From assembly GCF_018991925.1 (NCBI RefSeq), contig NW_024744357.1:3859710-3923709 (forward strand): a DNA stretch of 64,000 nucleotides, written 5' to 3'. The number at the start of each line of letters is the position of its first letter. Position 1 is the stretch's first letter. Positions 1 through 17,532 of this stretch are shown here, one piece after another. The translations under genes and the position numbers were made by a program. A model generated the notes under the pieces. It was not told the origin of the DNA and searched no databases. It worked only from the letters and a program-made list of their open reading frames with translations. The stretch comes from Homarus americanus. Taxonomy: Eukaryota > Arthropoda > Malacostraca > Decapoda > Nephropidae.

Positions 1-60
1 GTGAGTGGGACAGCAGAGCAAGACGTGAACATTGGGACAAAAAACACTGGCCACCTAGGC

Positions 61-343
61 AGGCTTTTGTGCTTGGGTCAAAACTATTCTACATGAACCA
101 TTGATTGACCCTAAGAAAGTGTTGTTGCCTCTTCTGCATATTAAATTAGGGTTAATGAAACAAATTGTAAAAGCCCGAGATAAGGAAAGTGATTGTTTCC
201 AGTACAAAAGCAGGGAATCTCCATCAGTCACATATGAAAAAATGAAAGCTGGCATTCTCTTGGGCTCTCAAATCCGAAAGTTAATGTTGGACCACCACTT
301 TGAAGAATCTATTGTAACAGTACCTACCATGGTGAACCTTTAG
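61..343 (+). pseudogene. fragment of a TE-associated arthropod ORF
   Basis: An open frame from about 61 runs to a stop at 341-343 with no good ATG; an in-frame stop lies just before it. The core reads LIDPKKVLLPLLHIKLGLMK followed by a K/E-rich stretch. This resembles, from memory, the motif DPKKxLLPPLHIKLGLMKNFVKAM that recurs in many uncharacterised, repeat-associated proteins of arthropods and other invertebrates. No catalytic residue is visible. It is probably a piece of a dispersed element rather than an exon of a host gene. A degenerate GGTCATGGTGACAGTGTT-type repeat follows at about 370-480. Confidence 0.45.
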
Positions 344-1568
344 AGTTTTACTGAAACTTGCACTTTAATGGCGGTGATCATAGTGAAAGTGTTCCGAATA
401 GATGTGGTCATGGTGACAAGTATTACCAATGAAGGTCATGGTGACAGTGTTGCCACCACATAAGGTCATAATAATACCTGTGTTGTCTTGTTCTGATGAC
501 TTATTTACTTGTATGTAAGGGCTGGTTGGTTGTCCGCCGCTCGTTCGCGGCCCCACTAGGGGGGTGGACAGAGGTGAGAAGGTAGTTGCTGCCTCGTCGC
601 GATCCAGCCTTCACACCGCTGTTCGATTCCAACTCTGGTTGTGTACTCATCTGGGGTTCCTGGGGCTCGTGGGTTGATTCCCCAGTCCTTCACTATTCTG
701 CTTTCAACTCCGGTCACCTACTCCAGCTACTGCCACTTCCTCCACGCCCTATCCACCGCCCTTGCCCTGGCGTCTCTCCTGTGTGGCAAGACATTGCCCG
801 CCGGTGCCAAGTGAGGAAGCTGCCTTGGACCTTCCCCCTGAGAGAGGATCACGGCGTTACCAGAACTTTCCACCGTGTTGGTTAGGAGGAAGATTCATCT
901 GCAGCTGTAGGAAATACCTATACTTTGTTGTATTGATTATTTTGTTTCAAGTAATAGTTTGACTCCAATTATTGTGATTATTTTCGTAGTAAAGAGATGT
1001 CAATCTCTTAACGGTTGTTTGTTATCCCTTGAAAACCCATGGTTCTTGACTTTCCTTTTTATAAAATCCTGATTAGGCTGGCAAGGGATTTATATCCTAC
1101 AAGCAAGGCATTTACATCGTACACGCCCATATTTATTATCATTTCGAGGGAAAGGTCCCGGAGTGCTTTATAATGGCCGAGATAAGCTTTTATGGGCCTG
1201 ATGACCTATGTTCCCAAACACAAGTAGCAAGTTTTTAATTCCCATAGATTATGTTTGACTGGGTCTGACACATGACGATTGTGACTTCCTCAGAAAGATT
1301 CGTGTGTAGTGCAACACTAAATAAATTTAAAGTACTGTATATTGTTGGCACGACTAAGTTTCTAGAGACAGGTCCTGATGAGTTAGAATAACTCGACAGT
1401 GTTTAATAAAGACGTGCATCATTGAGAGGTCGTGAGTGAGGTGAAACTCCTGTACAAAGCTTAACGAGACCAAGTAAACAAACAGGGCCTGGCGAGTAAG
1501 AGATCTTTATAACTTGCCTCTTGTCGGTATCTTTCACGCACACATCACCGAGTGAATTGAAAATGTCT
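344..1568. other. intergenic; possible tRNA-derived SINE at 550-900
   Basis: A GC-richer block (about 535-900) contains a B-box-like GTTCGATTCC at 619-628 and a second GGTTGATTCCCC at about 671, both on the plus strand. That suggests a tRNA-derived SINE, but I could not find a convincing A box. The rest, 900-1568, is AT-rich and shows nothing I recognise. Confidence 0.3.
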
Positions 1569-7052
<5,484 letters not shown>

Positions 7053-7099
7053 CCTTACGGCTTTGGCTGTCTTTTTCCCAGCAACCGTTCTTCACCTAA

Positions 7100-9728
7100 G
7101 CTTACCCCAACTTGGATAAAGACTTTGGTTCCTGGAGTGTGTAAGACGTCGCCATGGTGTACGTGTGTTCAAGACTGGTGATTATCTGAAGGATGACAAA
7201 AGTAAGGGACTATACCGATGTGAATAAGATATAAGTCGTTACTGTATTAATGTAATCAATCAGTCGAATATCATTGCGCTAATTTTCGTGTACCGCAACT
7301 TAACACTACATGTCGAAACATGTACCTCGCCCTCATAATATGATAAGTCAGTAGTATATATATCAAGTAAAGACCCTCATTGTGGACCCGTAGCGCCGTT
7401 GGCCAAATTCACGGATTCTACGAAAGTTCGGGTCGGTGGTTCCCGTTTTACCTGGAACAAAATCCCCTTTTTCTGTTAATGGAGCAGTTTTAATTTGCCT
7501 AGTTATTCTGTAATATGAAACACATCTGTAGTCTTCTCATCACAAGAATTGTTATAGTGTGTCCCATTTGTTTGGTGGTTTACTGTACAGTATGCAAGAC
7601 ACCGGCCTCTTAGCCAGTTTCTTCACATTCTGTGTGAGTCGTCTGGTTAACAATGTGGCGAGAGCCGAGTCACAATATCTAACAAGATAATGTAATTAGT
7701 AAGACATAGTTTAGTTCTACTATCTTACCTCAGCTAGAATATTACGCCAGTATTTCGTTCTCTTCTGCAATTATCATTTAAAGCTTTTGGTTAGGTACAC
7801 AAATGATACTAAGATACACTTGTCATTTTTAACCTTTTGGCAAACCTTAACTACTGTCGTTCCAGGTGAAACTGCGTCAAATGGGGAGGTGCAATTACAG
7901 TACACTATATACGAAAGATTTGGTACAGAAGGAGGCAGTGCGGCACTGCACTCGACCGCCTTCACTTTCCCTACTGTAAGTTAAGTAGCCTCAGTTGGGT
8001 TCGACTGGAGGTGACCAACAGTGCTCAGGAGAGGATGGAGCGTTGTATTCATTTGGGCTTTGTGCAATTTCAATACAAAAAAAACAGTTTGAGTATCCTG
8101 AACACTCGTCGCTTGTCAGTCGTCTAACACTCGCGATACACTCTCCCTCATGTAACACAACACACTTCTCTCGGTGTTGACTACCAGCAACAGGCGAGCT
8201 TAGACATTCCCCATCACAGCATATATGAAGGTGGCACCATAAACCTTTAAATTAGATATGTTTTTATTGACAAGAATTTCCATTTCTTATATTGAATTTC
8301 GTTTTATATATATATATATATGTTGTGCATATATAATTGCTACTGTACTGTGTAATCATCTTCACGGTGCACTACCACTGATACAATATTAACATTACCG
8401 CATACACTAACACTCCACACCACAACTGCATCCATACACCGCGGGTTTAGTTATGTTAAAGTAGGTCACGTTAGGTTAAATTAGGTTACATTAGGGGCTG
8501 GTGAGATTGGGTTGTTAATCAGAAATTACCATAAATATCGCCTCAGGTACAGTACGTCTTCAAATATGTGGTGTTTACTGTATATAGCAAGACTGTCACA
8601 TGTACGGCTAGTCGGGTGCATGGAACAACTGCTACTACTACTCACTCAGCTGTAAGATAACATCACCATATAAAGGCACAGTTACCTCATCGATATTGGC
8701 GGTCGCACATTCTGAATTTTGCCAATATTTATGTGTGTGGGATATTTCCAGTCTATAGCAGGAGAACTAGGTGTTAGGTTGACTTTGTGTAATACTGTAG
8801 AATGAACAAGTCCTTAGAACACCAAGACACGTCGCACCCTCACACCAACGCTGGCAGCCACTTACTGTCGCTATTATAGAGCCACACTACAGGCTTCACC
8901 ACCACCACCACATGTAACCCCATCACCGAGCAGTAACTTATTTGAGCGTTGCTTAAAGTATACAGGAAAATAAATTTTTCATCTTCCCATATTTTGACAT
9001 AATATTTGTAGGGATTTTTTTTTTACCTGCTTTTTGAGAATTAATATTAATGTTGCAATTGGTTAATATTTAGAAGTTGCCAACGACTACTTATATATTA
9101 GGTCTTGTATAGGGAGAAAGATAAAAAAATATATTCTATAGTGTTTTCGTCGGAAATTTTAAATTTTCGAGTACAGGAGGTATTTAAAAAATTTTATTGA
9201 TAAAATTACCAACAATATTACTTGTTGAAAGTGGGCAGGGCTTTGGAATAGAAGGAAGATGTGCGGTAAATTAATAAAAAGAACACCAAATAAACCTTTG
9301 AAAACCTTACTTTTCTAACCTGTAAAAATATTAAGAATCGCTTTTGAGTTATGGATCCCTCCTCATCTGATCACCAAAAACAACACCATCACGCACTTAA
9401 CACTATAAACATGAATAAGGTAAGCATTTTATAATTTTATTATTTTAAAGGTTAAGTAAGGTTTTCAAAATTTGTTTAGTGTATCCCTGCGGTCATAACA
9501 CAAGGGAAGAATGGCCATGGTGGTTCCCTATCGTTGTTTTTTGTTACTACGTCATCGTGGTGTCCCAATGGAGCTCATCTGAATTATGTGAATTAGGATT
9601 ATTATTAACTATAAATATATAATGTAACAGATCGATTAGAAATTTCATAGGCAGATGTATGTATGCATGAGGCTATGTGTGGTACAATATATTACAGTTT
9701 TACTTTATTTGATGAGCAGTTATTTAAG
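7100..9728. other. intergenic, no gene supported
   Basis: AT-rich sequence with a short TA run (8305-8321) and a TTAGGTTA-rich patch at 8448-8497 resembling degenerate arthropod telomere repeats. A 66-codon ORF at 7787-7984 has no features that would set it apart from chance. Confidence 0.5.
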
Positions 9729-9980
9729 TACCGTTCACTAGGTCTTAGTTTTAGGTGCTTTAACTACCCAGGGTTATTGAGCACCGTTCACTAGGTCTTA
9801 GTTTTAGGTGGCTTTAACTACCCAGGTTATTGAGTTCACTAGGTCTTAGTTTTAGGTGCTTTAACTACCCAGGGTTATTGAGCACCGTTCACTGGGTCTT
9901 AGTTTTAGGTGCTTCCCCAGGGTTATTGAGCACCGTTCACTAGAGTCTTACAGCTTTAGGGCTTCAACCACCAGGGTTAT
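9729..9980. repeat. 53-bp tandem repeat, about five copies
   Basis: Copies share CACCGTTCACTAGGTCTTAG ... TTTAGGTGCTTTAACTACCC ... GGTTATTGAG. The third copy has lost its start (deletion of CACCG), the fourth lost ATAACTA-type bases, and the fifth is diverged. No spacers exist, so it is a plain minisatellite. Confidence 0.9.
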
Positions 9981-12254
9981 CATAAATATATCCTGTAAGT
10001 GATGCACAAAGTTTACGTACTTGACCATTAATGCCGTCTCTGCTTACTGATAACTCATTTATCCTGGGTTTTTTATGATTTTAGCACTGGCAAGAGTATT
10101 AGACCCTCGAGTGGTCTATTATTTGTAAGTTACTGCAACTTAAATTTGATTCTGCAGCGTCGTAATGCCTCTCTCTACTAGGACTGTATGCAAAGGACAA
10201 CTGTGTTAAACATTCTTTTGGCTTTTATTTACTGATTTGACAATACACTATTTTTTGTTGTAACTTATTTATTGGTATTATTTTTATTTATTCCTCGTAT
10301 TTACTGGTACTGTATATATTATTTTAAAAACATATGGATACAGGAAGAAAATGCACACAAAATTTTTCTAAATGCTCCTCTCTAAAATGGGGTGTGTTAT
10401 ACTGCCCGATTCTGGGGTCACTAATTCTAAGGTGATAACTTAACTCTAATCTTAATTTCTAAGGGTCGCTGCCACCAGACCCCCTCTGGACAGCATGTAG
10501 CTCGTTAGGTAGCGTGCAGAGTGGACTAGGCATTGGGTTAGGTTTTTCATTGACCAGATCGATAAGGGGAAAGAAGGGTCTTAATTAATGTCTTAATTAA
10601 TTTATTCCTTATAAAGCATACTGGTAAAAACATACAAATGAATTGGTCTTCCTCAGAAGAACAACGAAAATGTTGGTTACACAGATGGGCACCAGACGTC
10701 TTACATTAATGGCGTGTCATCTATACTTATTACATAACAATCTGTGACCACCTTACCTCGGTCATTCCGTCTTACACTATCTTAACACATCAGACTGCTC
10801 CACCTGTATGGAATATAGCACCGTCGGTTATCATACATAGCACCATCTCAACACATGATACCTCCACCTGCAGGTATGGGACTCCTTGTAACTTTTAGGT
10901 ATACACAACAGGCACCTCGTTCGCACACCGCCCTCGGTGGTAAAGACAGGGAGCTTACCCAGGAACATACCAGTACTATTTCTCGCCTGGTATTATAAGG
11001 TCGCTCCAAGTGACGACCGCAGAGTTTCTCACGGTCTCCTTATTTGTGACTACTCATTTGGGTGGGGTGCTGAAATCCACAGGTTCACAGTGGATGGCAT
11101 AGCTGGGAGTAGTCACCACCTGTTGGGACGCTCATAGGGATAATGGCTGCCGGGTAGCAAGGCACTCCGACCCCATGAAACCCTGAGGTGACGGTAGAAC
11201 GGAGGGTACTGAGAAATAATGCCTGACGGGCGGTTATCACACCTCTAACACATTCCTATAACACTTATATATCAGGCAAAGCTTTAAACTGTAATAACTT
11301 CTATATAAGCCTTAAATATAGGCGGATATAGCCCGATAGGACACTGACCTGAGGTGACTGTGAACGGAGGTACTGAGGGCAGTGCCCTGCCGCTCATCAC
11401 CACGTAGGCCTACAGTTTAATCTTTAATTTTTACTTTTTATTTCTTACGGTTCTCACCTGAACACTTTTGGTATATTGTCACTCATGCCGTATATAAACA
11501 CATATTTTAATCCTAAATTACACACTAAGGTAAGGTCTTGGTTTGCTAGTTCGTGGGTAAATATCTGGTTATAATATCAACGCGGCACACCCGAGGCGGG
11601 TACATGCCGCGCCTTAAACAAAGGCCGAATGTTCATGGGGTGTATCAACTTCACTTAAAACTGTAATGAGGGATCCTCTCACACATTACACTAGTTGAAC
11701 ACAGACATAAGATTCTCTGATCACTGTACCTGCCGGATATATGTCATGAGGATACGAGGTATTGTTCATACCGACGCATACAAGATTATTTCCTTTCAAG
11801 TATAGTTTCTGGGTCACTTCGAACACCTCACATAGTTCTGATACATTTATCCTTTTTCCAGATCATTGTTCTCATGTATTTTCATATATCTGTGAAGTTA
11901 TGTCTACACGTTCTACAGACGTAAATAGTATGACCTCAAACCCTGATCCACACTTAGTCCTAAAGGTAATCACTAGTCCGGCTCGACTGGACTTTAACAT
12001 TCATCTTATGCATACCGAGTTCTCTTAATGCTATGAATACATACAATTATGATATAACTGTACCTGGGTACAATACAACACATGGTCTAGTAACATTGAG
12101 TAGGTGGTTATCCAACAGCGTTTCCCGTTTTCTGAGATTCTACAAGCGGTGGATTTGAATGTTATATAACGTAATATGAATTAAATGGGGTTTTTAGGAA
12201 TGACAATGATGCGCAGTACAGAGGTGTGAGCTTGTCAATTTCAATTCATTTCAA
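9981..12254. other. intergenic; imperfect duplicated block near 11.2-11.4 kb
   Basis: A block at about 11179-11250 (CCTGAGGTGACGG ... GGAGGGTACTGAG ... GGTTATCACACC) recurs diverged at 11346-11404. This may be the remnant of an LTR or other repeat. No ORF or splice structure I trust. Confidence 0.4.
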
Positions 12255-12935
12255 TTGTTTATTCTGATAGAGAAGCGGATCCTAGTGCTGTCACTAGGTG
12301 CCCTGTACACAACAACAGAAGCCCAAGTGTCACAAGTATATACAGCATAATATTATAAAGGCTTACTAAAGTCATAGAAAGATATCTTTAACATATAATC
12401 ATGTTATTTACATAATATCTGGCCAGTATGGGAGGATCATCGTCTCCGTAGTCTGGGTGGTGGTCCAGCAGGCGTCAGAAGCTGTGTGGGGACATCTGGA
12501 GGTAGTGGATAAGGTGCTGCTGTCGGGTCTTGCATAATGCACTAAGAGCGTTGCTCGGATGGGATACCAATCTCCCAAGCAAAGTCTTACCCAATGATGA
12601 TACGGGCAGCAATCACGTCCCCTTTCCGCGACCCTTTCCCATAGACATACGAGAGGTCAGGAAGTTTACGGAGGACATCGTACCAGGTGGGCGGGAGTCC
12701 AGGGGGATGGCTGCTTCCCGAGCTTCTCTCTGTTTGCGGCGAATTTGGGTCCTAAGCTGTAAAAGTGTTCGAGGAACAGCGTAGTCAGGTGTGGTCTTGT
12801 TGCAGCCAGTCTTTGCAAGGCCATCTGCTGCCGCATTCCCCAAGATACCGACATGACTGGGTATCCATAGGAATGTCACAGGACAACCTGCATCCTGAAG
12901 TGTGGATGTTAACCCTCGTCTTCAGAGTGAGCTTG
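12255..12935 (-). mobile_element. 3' end of a Jockey/I-type LINE with RNase H
   Basis: The frame 12879-12613 contains VTFLWIPSHVGILGNAAADG and LAKTG, a typical RNase H motif of LINE ORF2 proteins. Past a frameshift, the remains of the C-terminal segment follow: VIAARIIIG then, in another frame, CKTRQQHLIHYLQMSP, matching the C/H-rich HYLL.CP end of these proteins. The element is 5'-truncated and broken. Its upstream edge abuts a different LINE at about 12935-13029. Confidence 0.75.
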
Positions 12936-13028
12936 TCTGTGGCCGCGCCCGGTTGCCAGTCACCATCTGACGCTGTAAGAGTAAAGTCTGCAAAGAACGT
13001 GGTCTATTATTCAAACCTCTCACAAAAG

Positions 13029-13499
13029 CCTTGGCAAAATCTAGGTAAATAATGTCGATATTACCACCCCGTTCCAGAATATGGGTCAAACTATCTAATT
13101 CCTTGAGCAATTGTGTTAAGCAGGAGCGCCCAGGCATAAAACCGCATTGGCAATGCTTTACAAGGTTGTTTGGTAGTAGATGTTCCATCGCGGCATCTCT
13201 GATAATACTCTCAAGTACTTTACATATTATGCTGGTCAGGCTCACCGGTCTATAGTTGTTCGTGGAGTGACGATCGCCCTTCTTGAAGATAGGACTCACA
13301 TAAGCCACTTTCCATTCACTGGGGACCTTTCGTTCATCCAGGCATTTACAAAACAGGATCTTCAGGGGCTCGGCAAGCTCATTGCTCGACTCTCTTAGCA
13401 CTCTAGAATGCACCATGTCAGAGCCGGGACTCTTATGGACCTTTAGCTTTGACAGTTTATTTCTAATACCCTCTTCTGTGAACACAATGTGGGTCAGTT
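13029..13499 (-). pseudogene. reverse transcriptase fragment of family A LINE
   Basis: The open frame 13485-13029 includes NKLSKLKVHKSPGSDMVH, NNYRPVSLTSIICKVLES, CGFMPGRSCLTQLL and YLDFAKAF, i.e. RT motifs up to the first catalytic aspartate. Homology to the 31.7-32.2 kb copy stops sharply after FAKA at 13028, so the catalytic FADD half is missing. The upstream edge ends at 13499 where GGGTCAGT is the last shared word. Confidence 0.85.
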
Positions 13500-14994
13500 A
13501 AAGCTTTCAACATCACTCACAAAGGATCTTGTATGCTTTAACTGTAATCAGACATCTCTAAGTTGACTCAAAACAATGGTGTCCTCTCTCATATTCAAAT
13601 TCACTATGTAGAGAGGTTGGTTTCAGGAAGTCAGAGAAAATGGATGGCACCCTGGTTTGGGAGCGATGAGAAAACTGACGCCTCAGAGGGGAGACTCAAT
13701 AAAAAAGACATAGCTACATGTTTTGTGGGCTATTGAGCGTAATATGAATCGTCTGATTTTACGTTAACTGACGTGTATGACCGTGGTCATTACACCAGTA
13801 CGTATCCACATGCCAGTGGGCCTATACTCCGTCTCTCTGGGGCCCACTGCTGCTCTGAGATCCCCTGCTGGTCTAACCTGGGCCCACGAGGCACTCATTA
13901 CCGTGTGTTGCCACGATGAGGCACAGCAGGAGTCTTTGATGGTGAAGAGGCTATGTACTGGCTAGCCAGCGGCAGTAACTGAAAGCGAGAGGGAGCAAGC
14001 AGTGCATGCACCTTAACACTAACATAATGCTGCCACACTAGAAGCATTACACCACCCTTTGCACACACACACACACACTCTCAAACTTCTGATGGTGACT
14101 TGTGCTGTGTAGTGGTGTGAACTTTGTTCTACGAAGCGTCTCCTATCCCCCCCCCCTCCTAGAGTGTGTTAGTTTAGAAGACTTCCGTTACCTGTAAACA
14201 CAAGTCCGAGGACTGAGTCACACTTCATCCCTCGACAGTGACGGATACAAGGCTTTTAACGACACTATGACGTCACTGCAGTCCACAAATAGGAATGAAT
14301 CCTCACAAGCAAATATTGACGTCACCCCTCAATTATGGTCAACTGCAGTTAGGAGCTGAAACACACACACACACACATGCTGATCATGTTTTGTAGTGGA
14401 TTCCTCCCCTACAAGCACCGAACCTTCTCGAATCCCCCAGCCTACGCCTCCAGCGCCGCCCACGGAGCGGGGGTCAACTATCTACCCACGCCTACCCCCG
14501 CCTTATAAGGCCTGACAACGCTGTGACCATCCTCTCTTTTCTACCCAGTGCCACCAGCAAGCAACACCTCCTTCTCCGCGCCAGCCGCTCCCGCCAGCGA
14601 CCTTGGCGTCCCTCAAGCCGCGTGCCCTCACTCTGGGCACCCTCACCACCCAGCTCTCTCTACTCAACGCTTATTACCATGCTACCTACCCAGCAACAAG
14701 CTTCATTGTACATCCAATACAATATGTATACAGTGAGCATATTTCCTTTCTCCATCCCATCCTGAGTGTGAACCAATAACTCATACCCCTACAGTTTTTT
14801 TACATCTGCTGAAGGCGAGGAGGAGAGGGGAATATCGATTTCTCTTGCTGTTTTTATTACTATCTTGATTACTATTATTTTCACCACCATATTTTGTATT
14901 AGATTTGTGTTTGTTAGTTATTTAAGGTTATTTTATGCTATTTCATCATTTTATTGTTATTTCTGTTATACATTTTGTCATTAAGTATTCTCTG
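13500..14994. other. intergenic; GC-rich block with TATA-like word
   Basis: 13500-14390 shows short CA tracts only. At about 14400-14720 there is a C-rich block with CCTTATAAGGCC at 14501-14512, unlike its AT-rich surroundings. It might be a promoter or an LTR, but I found no LTR ends and no linked ORF. Confidence 0.35.
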
Positions 14995-15085
14995 TACAGG
15001 AGGAAATCGGAGTACCTGGAGAAGACCTGTGGGGGACGCTGGATAACACCGGTCTTACATCTGTCCCGGGCTGGGAATTGAACAG
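14995..15085 (-). repeat. SINE-like block with B box
   Basis: Read on the minus strand it begins CTGTTCAATTCCCAGC, containing a Pol III B-box-like GTTCAATTCC, and ends with CTTCTCCAGGTACTCCGATT TCCTCC, close to a CTCCGGGTACTCCGGTTTCC word I recall as dispersed in many animal genomes. This better explains the block than an exon, although on the plus strand it is also bounded by TGTACAG and GTAAGA. Confidence 0.4.
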
Positions 15086-15089
15086 GTAA

Positions 15090-16197
15090 GAGGCACTCAT
15101 GTTTTTATACTGTATGTAATCGCCTTTAGGGCGACTAAGGGATAATAAGACCCGTCACGTTGAACTCTAACATTATAATTCGGTCAAACCTGTTGAATAC
15201 GGAGGTAATCATACGTAGGTAATCATACATTAATGTTTAATCCACTACATATTAACATAACAATCATAGCTATCTTAGCTGTGTAATTAGTCAAATCATA
15301 ACGTCTATTATGAGTACTTAAATTACCACATTTCCATGTTGTCACAATAATAAACGATACACTGGACACAGTGAACCTTATAAACTTAAGTATAGGATGA
15401 ACTTACGTGTTGAAGGTCTCAAACCGAATGGGTTGGGTTTTCATCCTATGATGGGAAGAGCTAGGCTGCTAAAATGTCAGTGCCCCTCGTTACGGGCGCT
15501 GCCTGGGCTGACACATTTCGCTGAGTCAGGTGTTTTATACCCAAACGACCCTCCCTACTACCACACACCACCATCCTTCTCCCTCCCTCTATATCTCCAT
15601 CAACTCGATACTCTATATACGGGCAGGCACGCCCAATAAACATGACATGACTTACAACCTAACATAATATTTGTTTGAGGGTTATCCTACTCATTACTGC
15701 TTGCGGTAGCACTGTAGTATAGAGATTGCCTTCTCTTGCTCACAAATAATAGTATTTTTAAGAACTTTTTCATTGCATTGAGTGTATACGTGTGGCTTAT
15801 GTGTTAAGTGTGACGAGTGCCACCACAGTGCTAGTGTTGAGATGGAAGAGGATACAACACAGCACTTGTATACCTTACTAGTAACAAGAGTTAACAAAAA
15901 ACACAACCTCTCGTTAAGTCCAAAATACAATCCATGTACACTGTAAATTTCATCAGAGTTGAAAACTGTTAAAACACTACTGGTATAATGTAATTGCTGG
16001 GAATGGCAACTGTTCCAAAATACCTATTTCAAGCATCTGCACATGCGTGTGCATTTCAAGTTGGCTTTCTTTCACTTACATAATGAGCAGACTTTTGTGC
16101 AAGTGCACTTCACATCGAGGTTGAAAACGTCTTTGGCGCAAGGGCAGTGTAAAATACAAACATGCTGTCACTACCCCCAACACCCTACCTCAAGGTA
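15090..16197. other. intergenic, no gene supported
   Basis: A C-rich patch at 15480-15640 and AT-rich sequence elsewhere. Short ORFs on both strands lack features of real genes. Confidence 0.45.
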
Positions 16198-17532
16198 GAG
16201 ATCTACTTTTACTCTACTTTTATCCTCTTCACCACTGATCGGCTCGTTAGCCACTTGGGTGGCAGTCACGTCTTTGTTATGCACTGTTGGAAGTAGTCTG
16301 GTCTTGAAAGAGCTCACACTCGGTGCCGTCACAACACTTTCTGGTAGATTGTTCCAAGAGTTCACAACTCTCACTCCGAAAAAGTTTGCCCTCACAGTTT
16401 TCTGGACTTGCGGCTTCTTTAATCTTGAGCTGTGACCCCTTGTGGGGCGAGCGTCCGACATCTCCAAGTAAGAACACTCGACTAAGTAGTGCCCCTTGAG
16501 ATGCTTATACACCTCAATTAGGTCGCCCCTTGCCCGTCTGTAGTATAAGCTAGGCAAGTTCAGACGCTCAAATCTCTCAGGGTAGTTGAGGTGTCGAAGT
16601 GCAGGCACCAGTCTGGTGACCCTCCTTTGAACATTTTCAACCAACTGACAGTCCCTAGCATATCTCGGGGACCAGACGGGTGACAGTACTCTAGATGGGG
16701 AAGCACTTCACTCTTGAAGATCGTTACGAGGGACGGATTGTCTAGATATCTGAACGAACTTCTTATAAGACCCAATAATTTATTTGCTTGATTTACCTTC
16801 ATCCCGCAATGGCCCGAGAACTTCAGTTCATTGTCAACATACACACCTAGGTCCTTCTCACATTCAGTCTCAAATAGTGATGTTTCTTCATCCCGTTGGG
16901 ACATATGATACCCCTCCTTACTGTTGGTACGCCCCAGGTGCGTCCTCTTACACTTCGTGACATTGAATCTCAGCAGCCATTTCTTCGACCATTCCTGGAG
17001 CCCACAGAGATCCTTCTGCAGCTCTTCACAGTCCGCATGGTTCTTGATTTCCCGAAATAACTTGGCTTTGTCGGCAAACATATGTATGGAGGAGTGTACA
17101 ACGTCAGGCATGTCATTTATGAAACAAACAAACAACAGCGGGCCCAATACACTGCCCTGTGGTACCCCGCCTATGACAGGTACAGATGATGATTTCGTGC
17201 CATTAATCATCACACACTGTTTGCGGTCAAGTAGAAAGTCTTCTATCCACGCTAGGACATTTCCCCGAATTCCGTACCCTTCCAGCTTGATTTTCAGCCT
17301 TTCCTGGGGTACACAGTCGAAAGCCTTGGCAAAATCTAGGTATATATTGTCGATATTACCACCCTATTCTTGAATATGGGTCCAAATATCCAATACCTTG
17401 AGCAATTGTTAAGCAGGAGCGCCCCGGCATAAAACCGTGTTGGCAATCCTTTACAAGGTTTTTTCGTTGTAGATGTTCCAACGCGGCATCTCTGATAATA
17501 CTCTCAAGTACTTTACATATTATGCTGGTCAG
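16198..17532 (-). mobile_element. 5'-truncated family A LINE with RT pseudogene
   Basis: RT frames cover SLTSIICKVLES, GFMPGRSCL, GTKSSSVPVIGGVPQGSVLG, a decayed FADKAKLF (normally FADD), then the C-terminal part NPSLVTIFKSEVLPHLEYCH and SWNNLPESVV. Frameshifts and stops occur at about 17400, 16640 and 16570. The 3' end carries GCCAA...CGATCAGTGGTGAAGAGGA followed by an AAAAGTAGAGT-type tail repeat, typical of CR1-like LINEs. Its 5' edge touches the mariner fragment at 17532/17533. Confidence 0.9.

Noticed and set aside
8448..8497. Interstitial telomere array
   Set aside because: TTAGGTTA words are too few and too diverged to call more than a suggestive patch.
9729..9980. CRISPR-like array (also the 40-bp repeat at 56901-57092)
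   Set aside because: Units are directly adjacent with no unique spacers, and the genome is eukaryotic.
15000..15085. Plus-strand exon bounded by TGTACAG and GTAAGA, two frames open
   Set aside because: The same bases read as a SINE-like block on the minus strand with a B box; no linked exons were found.
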